From NCBI GenBank assembly GCA_963744735.1, contig CAVUVH010000034.1, positions 310,001 to 374,000 on the forward strand: a DNA stretch of 64,000 bases, read 5' to 3'. This DNA is from RPQJ01 sp963744735 (lineage in GTDB: Bacteria; Pseudomonadota; Gammaproteobacteria; Steroidobacterales; Steroidobacteraceae). Shown here piece by piece: positions 59,278-64,000 of this stretch; the first letter of the stretch is position 1, and every line of letters begins with the position of its first letter. The translations under genes were made by a program, and so were the position numbers. The notes below the pieces were generated by a model. That model ran no database searches. It was not told the DNA's origin and worked only from the letters and a program-made list of their open reading frames with translations.

Positions 59278-60225
59278 CTAGCGCGCGATGGCGCGGCGGG
59301 CGCCCTGCGCCATGGCCACGATCATTACGGCGATGGCGCCGGCGACGAGGCCGACGGCCAGGTTGGCCGCGAGCGGCGTGAGCGCGGCGAGCATGGCATC
59401 CCACCCGTTGCCGCCTGCCAGCCGTTGCGCAAGCCCCTTGATCGGGTGCTCCAGCCAGGGGATCCCGTGCGACAGGATGCCGCCGCCGACCAGGAACATG
59501 GCTGCCGTGCCGAGGACCGACAGCAGTCGCATCAGTTTCGGGGCGAACGCGACGATGCCGTGCCCAAGGCTGCGGACCGCGCGCATCAGCACGCCCTCGC
59601 CGCTGCGCTGGCTCAGGTAGAGGCCCGCATCGTCGAGCTTGACGATGCCTGCCACCAGGCCGTACACGCCGACCGTCATCAGCAGCGCGATGCCGACCAG
59701 CACCGCGACCCGCACGCCGAAAGCCGCCGTTCCGACCGTGCCGAGCGTGATCACGATGATCTCGGCCGAGAGAATGAAATCGGTGCGGATGGCGCCCTTG
59801 ATCTTGTCGCGTTCGACCGCACGCGGGTCGACGGCAGGATCGACCAGGATATTGCGCAGCTGCTCCCGGTGCGCGTCGTCCTGCGAGCGGTGCATCAGCG
59901 CGTGCCAGATCTTCTCGAAGCCCTCGAAGCAGAGGAACAGGCCGCCGGCCATCAGCAGCGGAATGATCGCCCAGGGCGCGATCGCGCTGATCAGCAGTGC
60001 CGTCGGCACCAGGATCGCCTTGTTGACCAGCGAACCCTTGGCCACCGCCCACACCACCGGCAGCTCGCGGTTCGACTTGACGCCGGCGACCTGCTGCGCA
60101 TTCAGCGCAAGGTCGTCGCCCAGCACGCCGGCCGTCTTCTTGGTCGCCGCCTTGGTCAGGACGGAGACATCGTCCAGCACGCTGGCGATGTCGTCGAGCA
60201 GGGCAAGGAGGCTGGCGCCGGCCAT
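59278..60225 (-). CDS. DUF808 (YedI-like) inner-membrane protein
   Basis: A 315-aa membrane protein. The start ASLLALLDDIASVLDDVSVL and TKAATKKTAGVLGDDLALNA are the strongly conserved DUF808 N-terminus. About six hydrophobic segments follow, for example AILVPTALLISAIAPWAIIP and VAVLVGIALLMTVGVYGLV. FILSAEIIVITLGTV is another family block. Function unknown. It occupies the space between accC (15-nt gap) and prmA (8-nt gap), where relatives usually have no gene, so it probably shares that transcript. Confidence 0.9.
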   Translation of the reverse strand: MAGASLLALLDDIASVLDDVSVLTKAATKKTAGVLGDDLALNAQQVAGVKSNRELPVVWAVAKGSLVNKAILVPTALLISAIAPWAIIPLLMAGGLFLCFEGFEKIWHALMHRSQDDAHREQLRNILVDPAVDPRAVERDKIKGAIRTDFILSAEIIVITLGTVGTAAFGVRVAVLVGIALLMTVGVYGLVAGIVKLDDAGLYLSQRSGEGVLMRAVRSLGHGIVAFAPKLMRLLSVLGTAAMFLVGGGILSHGIPWLEHPIKGLAQRLAGGNGWDAMLAALTPLAANLAVGLVAGAIAVMIVAMAQGARRAIAR

Positions 60226-60240
60226 GCAGTCACCCGTCCG

Positions 60241-61585
60241 CTACTTGAGCCCGAGCCGCCGTTCGAGATAGTGGATGTCCGTGCCGCCTGCGCGGAACGC
60301 CGCGTGCTGGAAGATCTCCTGGTGCAGCGGCGTATTGGTCTTGATGCCCTCCACCACGATTTCGCTCAGCGCGTTGCGCATGCGGGCGATGGCGGTGTCG
60401 CGGTCCTCGCCGTGGGCGATGATCTTGGCGACCAGCGAATCGTAGTAGGGCGGGACGTTGTAGCCGGTGTACAGGTGGCTGTCGACGCGGATGCCCGGGC
60501 CGCCCGGCGCGTGCCACAGCTTGACCGGCCCCGGCGACGGCGTGAACTTCTTCGGGTCCTCGGCGTTGATGCGGCATTCGATCGCGTGGCCGCGGATCTG
60601 CACGTCGTCCTGCGTCCACGGCAGGCGCTCGCCCGCGGCGAGCCGCAGCTGCGCCTTGACCAGGTCGATGCCCGTGATCAGCTCGGTGACCGGGTGCTCG
60701 ACCTGGATGCGCGTGTTCATCTCGATGAAGTAGAACTCGTCGTCCTGGTACAGGAACTCGAGGGTGCCCGCGCTGCGATAGCCGATCTCGGCGCAGGCCG
60801 CCGCGCAACGCTCGCTCATGGCGCGCCGCTGCTTCGCCGAGAGGCCGGGGGCGGGCGCCTCCTCGATGATCTTCTGGTGGCGGCGCTGCATCGAGCAGTC
60901 GCGCTCGCCCAGGCAGATCACGTTGCCATAGTGATCGGCCAGCACCTGGAACTCGATGTGGCGCGGCTTCTCCAGGAATTTTTCCATGTAGACCTGGTCA
61001 TTGCCGAACGCCGCCAGCGCCTCGGCCTTGCGTCACGCCCACGGAATGGATCAGCGTCGCGTCGCTGTGCACCACGCGCATGCCGCGACCGCCGCCGCCG
61101 CCCGACGCCTTGATGATGACCGGGTAGCCGATGTCGTTCGCGATGCGGAACAGCTCGTCGGGTTCCTGTGACAGCGGGCCGTCGGAGCCCGGCACGCACG
61201 GCACGCCCGCGGCCTTCATCGTCTTGATGGCCGAGACCTTGTCGCCCATGAGGCGGATCGTCTCGGGGCGCGGGCCGATGAACTTGAAGCCGCTCTTCTC
61301 GACGCGCTCGGCGAAGTCGGCATTCTCGGACAGGAAGCCGTAGCCCGGGTGCACCGCGACCGAGTCCGTGACTTCGGCGGCGCTGATGATCGCCGGCATG
61401 CTGAGGTAGCTGTCGCGCGAATTGGGCGGGCCGATGCACACCGTCTCGTCGGCCAGCAGCACGTGTTTCAGGTTGCGGTCCGCGGTGGAGTGCACGGCCA
61501 CCGTCTTGATGCCGAGTTCGCGGCAGGCGCGCAGGATTCGCAGCGCGATCTCGCCGCGGTTCGCGATGACGACCTTCTCGAGCAT
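60241..61585 (-). CDS. accC: Biotin carboxylase subunit of acetyl-CoA carboxylase, one frameshift
   Basis: ATP-grasp enzyme of about 448 aa that carboxylates biotin on AccB, the first committed step in fatty-acid synthesis. The N-terminus MLEKVVIANRGEIALRILRA and PGYGFLSENADFAE are biotin-carboxylase blocks. YPVIIKASGGGGGRGMRVV is the Gly-rich lid. FYFIEMNTRIQVEHPVTELI carries the metal ligands and catalytic Arg. A single extra base near 61032 shifts the frame between HSVGVT and KAEALAAFG. As the gene is essential, this is best read as a sequence error. It follows accB by 15 nt. Confidence 0.96.
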
Positions 61586-61600
61586 GCTGGCGCGACCCGG

Positions 61601-62062
61601 TTATTCGATCACGAACAGCGGCTGGCCGAACTCGACCGGATCGCCGTTCTTGGCGAGCACCGAGACGACGCGACCCGCCTTGTCCGATTCGATCTGGTTC
61701 ATCATCTTCATCGCCTCGATGATGCAGAGCACGTCGCCCTGCTTCACCTCGGAGCCGATGTCGACGAAAGCCTTGGCGCCCGGCGCCGGAGCGGAATAGA
61801 AGGTGCCGACCATCGGCGCGGTCACGGTCAGGTCGGTGGAGGCGGCGACGGGAACCGGAGCCGCGGCCGCGGCGGCTGCCGGGGCCGCGGCCGTCGCGGC
61901 CGGTGGCGGACCGTAGGACATCTGCTGCGGCAGCATGGCGTAGGTGGCGCCACTCGGATGCCGGCTGATGCGGACCGACTCCTCGCCTTCCTTGATCTCG
62001 ATCTCGGCGACGCCGGTCTCATCGAGCAGTTCGATCAGCTTCTTGACCTTGCGGATATCCAT
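61601..62062 (-). CDS. accB: Biotin carboxyl carrier protein of acetyl-CoA carboxylase
   Basis: A 153-aa carrier. The N-terminal dimerisation domain is MDIRKVKKLIELLDETGVAE. An Ala/Pro-rich flexible linker occupies about residues 50-75. The biotinyl domain contains VLCIIEAMKMMNQIESD, with biotin on the Lys of EAMKM, and ends FGQPLFVIE. The start at 62062 is the standard family start. Gene order aroQ-accB-accC is conserved in Gammaproteobacteria. Confidence 0.97.
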   Translation of the reverse strand: MDIRKVKKLIELLDETGVAEIEIKEGEESVRISRHPSGATYAMLPQQMSYGPPPAATAAAPAAAAAAAPVPVAASTDLTVTAPMVGTFYSAPAPGAKAFVDIGSEVKQGDVLCIIEAMKMMNQIESDKAGRVVSVLAKNGDPVEFGQPLFVIE

Positions 62063-62090
62063 TTTGTGGTGACCCCCCCGGGTCGCGGAA

Positions 62091-62558
62091 TCAGTTGGGC
62101 AGCGACGGGCCGCCGGCCTTGCCGGCGAGGTGCTGGCTGGCGGCGCGCAGCGCCAGCTCGTAGCCGACCGCGCCGAGACCGCTGATGGTCCCGATCGCGA
62201 TGTCGGAGAAATAGGACTGGTGCCTGAACTGTTCGCGCGCATGCACGTTGCTCAGGTGGACCTCGATGAACGGAATCCTGACGGCCAGCAGCGCGTCGCG
62301 CAGCGCGACGCTGGTGTGGGTGAAGCCGGCCGGATTGAAGATGATGCAGGCGACGTGACTGGTCGGGGCCTGGTGGATACAGTCGATCAGCTCCGCCTCC
62401 GAGTTGCTCTGCAGCGCCGTCAGCTTGTGGCCGAACTCTGCCGCCAGTTGCGTCGCGCGCTGGTGGATCTGTTCCAGCGTGACCTGGCCATACATGCCCG
62501 GCTCGCGGCTGCCGAGCAGGTTCAGGTTGGGTCCGTTCAGAAGCAGGATGTGCGCCAT
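62091..62558 (-). CDS. aroQ: Type II 3-dehydroquinate dehydratase
   Basis: A 155-aa enzyme of the shikimate pathway. MAHILLLNGPNLNLLGSREP is the signature start with the conserved NLLG-RE. The catalytic lid Tyr lies in GMYGQVTLEQIH, and FNPAGFTHTSVALRDAL and IPFIEVHLSNVHAREQFRH supply the remaining active-site residues (catalytic His in AFTHT-type motif). An ATG four codons upstream (MALP) is less likely. It starts the acc gene group, 28 nt before accB. Confidence 0.96.
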   Translation of the reverse strand: MAHILLLNGPNLNLLGSREPGMYGQVTLEQIHQRATQLAAEFGHKLTALQSNSEAELIDCIHQAPTSHVACIIFNPAGFTHTSVALRDALLAVRIPFIEVHLSNVHAREQFRHQSYFSDIAIGTISGLGAVGYELALRAASQHLAGKAGGPSLPN

Positions 62559-62601
62559 GGGCAGGGCCACGCAGACGTCGGGGGCGCAGTCTACCGCTCA
62601 T

Positions 62602-62621
62602 CTGTCGCCAAATAGCGACAG
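62602..62621. promoter_or_regulatory. Inverted repeat between tlpA-like gene and aroQ
   Basis: CTGTCGC-CAAATA-GCGACAG is a perfect 7-bp inverted repeat in the 104-nt gap, 44 bases before the aroQ start. On the plus strand TTTT follows, but no plus-strand gene ends there. A leader structure or operator for the aroQ-acc transcript is as likely as a terminator for the upstream gene. Confidence 0.4.
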
Positions 62622-62662
62622 TTTTGTGCGCCGAATCTCCGGAGATCGCGCTCTTTCTCTGC

Positions 62663-63349
62663 TTATCCAGCGCTTTTGGCGGCCGATTCCGGCGGCAGGG
62701 CGGCCAGCCCGGCCTCGATCGCTGCCCGTGCCTGCAGCGGGTCGGAACGCCCGGCGTTCACCTCGCGCACCGCCGCCAGGATGATGTCCGCCTCGGCCGC
62801 GGTCAACTCGCCCATGTGCAGCGCAATGACCCGGCCCGTGTCGTCGGTGAAGATCGTGAAGGGCAGGCCAACGGCCTCGACGCCGAACGCGGCCGCCGCG
62901 TCGAGCGCGTCCTGCTCGCCGATCAGCATCGGGTAGTCGATCTGCATCTCTTCCGCATAGGCAAGCACCTTGTCGCGGAAGTCCACCGCAATGCCGATCA
63001 CCTGGAAGTTCTCGCCGGCATGGTCGACGGCCAGTTGCTTGAGCAGCGGAATCTCGCGCCGGCACGGCGCGCACCAGGTTGCCCAGAAATTGATGATCAG
63101 CGCCTTGCCCGGCCAGTCCTCGCGCAATGAGCGCAGCGTTCCCTCGCGGTCCGCCAGCCTGAAATCCGGAATCACGCTCGCCAGCTGCGGCGCTGGCGAG
63201 GTGGCGGGCGCGGCTGCAGGCGCCGCGGGCGCCTCCAGCGCGGAACCAGCCGCGGTCGCCGCCGGCCGCGGCTCGACCAGGAAATAGTAGCCGGCTGCGC
63301 CTGCCAGCCCGGCCAGCAGGGCGGTGGCCACCAGGGTGCGGCCGTTCAT
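62663..63349 (-). CDS. TlpA-like thioredoxin-fold protein, membrane tethered
   Basis: A 228-aa periplasmic disulfide protein. One N-terminal helix (LVATALLAGLAGAAGYYFLV) anchors it, then an Ala/Pro linker leads to the thioredoxin fold. The active site is NFWATWCAPCRREIPLLKQL (WCAPC). AVGLPFTIFTDDTGRVI supplies the cis-Pro segment. It resembles TlpA/ResA reductases for cytochrome c or other periplasmic thiols. Its ATG overlaps the dsbD stop (ATGA). DsbD delivers electrons from cytosolic thioredoxin, so this protein is a natural recipient; that is inference from coupling. Confidence 0.92.
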   Translation of the reverse strand: MNGRTLVATALLAGLAGAAGYYFLVEPRPAATAAGSALEAPAAPAAAPATSPAPQLASVIPDFRLADREGTLRSLREDWPGKALIINFWATWCAPCRREIPLLKQLAVDHAGENFQVIGIAVDFRDKVLAYAEEMQIDYPMLIGEQDALDAAAAFGVEAVGLPFTIFTDDTGRVIALHMGELTAAEADIILAAVREVNAGRSDPLQARAAIEAGLAALPPESAAKSAG

Positions 63350-64000
63350 GGCACGGACCCGCCGAACGCCTGCCGGATGTGCGGCGCGAACTCCTCGGCC
63401 GGCTTGAATCCGACCACCCGGTAGTCAGGCTTCTCGACGCCATCGCGGCCGAAGAACAGGATCGAAGGCGGCCCGAGGATGCCGAAGCGCTGCATCAGCG
63501 CCTGGTCGATCTCGTCGTTGGCGGTCACGTCGGCCTGCAGCTTGACGGTGCCCTGCAGGGCCTGCTGCACGTCGGCCTGCGGGAAGGTGTACTTCTCCAT
63601 CTCCTTGCAGGAGACGCACCAGTCCGCATAGAAGTCGAGCAGCACGGTCTGTCCCGCCGCAGTGGCCGCGGCGATCTCGCGATCGAGGTCGGCCGAACTC
63701 TTGATGCGCTTGAACTCGATCCCATGCGGCAGGTCCGCCGGCGGCTCCACCGGCGGCAGACCCGGCGGGCGCGCCGATGCCGGCCAGTGGCTGCAGCGGG
63801 TCGCTGCGGCCGGACAAAGCGCCGATGAGCATCAGCACGCCGTAGACCATCGCCAGCGCGCCCAGGCCGCGGCGGACCACGGTGGTGCCGCGCGCCGCGC
63901 CGCTCGTCTGGTCGCGATTGCCGCCGGGCAGCAGCAGCCAGTAGCCCGTGACGAAGGCGAGCACCGCCCACAGTCCGAGCGTGACCGGACCCGGCAGGAT
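63346..64000 (-). CDS. dsbD: Thiol:disulfide interchange protein DsbD, 3' part, one frameshift
   Basis: Only the C-terminal part lies in the window. Reading in from the edge, LGLWAVLAFVTGYWLLLPGG and GALAMVYGVLMLIGALSG are the last hydrophobic segments. After a frame change near 63770 comes the periplasmic gamma domain: FKRIKSSADLDREIAAA, then TVLLDFYADWCVSCKEMEKY with active site WCVSCK, ending QAFGGSVP. DsbD moves reducing power across the membrane to periplasmic thiol proteins. It is coupled to the TlpA-like gene. Confidence 0.94.

Noticed and set aside
60241..61585. Programmed ribosomal frameshifting in accC and other genes
   Set aside because: No slippery heptamer with a downstream pseudoknot is apparent at the shift sites, and shifts occur in many unrelated genes; sequence error is simpler.

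Overview
The window is a very GC-rich, densely coding stretch of a bacterial chromosome. The right-hand third carries gene orders typical of Gammaproteobacteria: rhlB divergent from trxA-rho, and dsbD-tlpA-like-aroQ-accB-accC-(DUF808)-prmA-DUF3426-dusB-fis-purH-purD on one strand. With the double-length UvrA, GreB, PlsB and YrfG this points to a gammaproteobacterium, perhaps near the Xanthomonadales/Nevskiales/Steroidobacterales; the exact lineage is inference. I found no tRNA, rRNA, CRISPR array, integrase or transposase.

Layout. 1-2.9 kb (minus): DUF47 phosphate regulator, Pit permease and the 5' part of fadH. 3-8.5 kb: a tandem UvrA. 8.6-16.1 kb: small metabolic and envelope genes (HAD phosphatase, mobB, Nudix, aldehyde dehydrogenase, secreted amidohydrolase, lipoprotein, AhpD-like protein, small membrane protein). 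16.3-20.4 kb: UvrD/Rep-type helicase, glycine-rich RRM protein, a 59-aa ORF and a Gdt1-type transporter. 20.4-28.4 kb: speA, sulfurtransferase, GST, homospermidine synthase, GFA protein, greB, DUF2721 and a methyltransferase. 28.4-33.9 kb: envelope functions (M13 peptidase, LemA-TPM-TPM, L,D-transpeptidase). 33.9-38 kb: Rieske oxygenase, a solitary contractile tail-sheath-like protein, an alkyltransferase-like protein and a hydrolase. 38-47 kb: lipoprotein, methyltransferase, plsB, arfB, MscS channel, cysQ, yrfG and rhlB. 47.3-50 kb: trxA, rho and an EamA transporter. 50-52.4 kb: a secreted DUF3604 protein bracketed by two inverted copies of a structured repeat. 52.5-64 kb: the long minus-strand purine, tRNA-modification, fatty-acid and disulfide cluster.

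About nineteen genes, including essential ones such as accC and plsB, are interrupted by single-base shifts. The protein continues cleanly in an adjacent frame each time, so these are most simply indel errors in the sequence. I annotate such genes as single CDSs and mark where the shift lies.

The most unusual content is (i) the paired structured repeat at 50.1 and 52.3 kb, whose long stem differs between copies by compensating changes while its 18-nt loop is identical; (ii) a lone 591-aa tail-sheath homologue without any tube, baseplate or other phage gene; (iii) perfect or near-perfect palindromes lying inside the coding sequences of rhlB and uvrA; and (iv) a second GC-rich repeat that supplies the stop codons of two genes beside speA.
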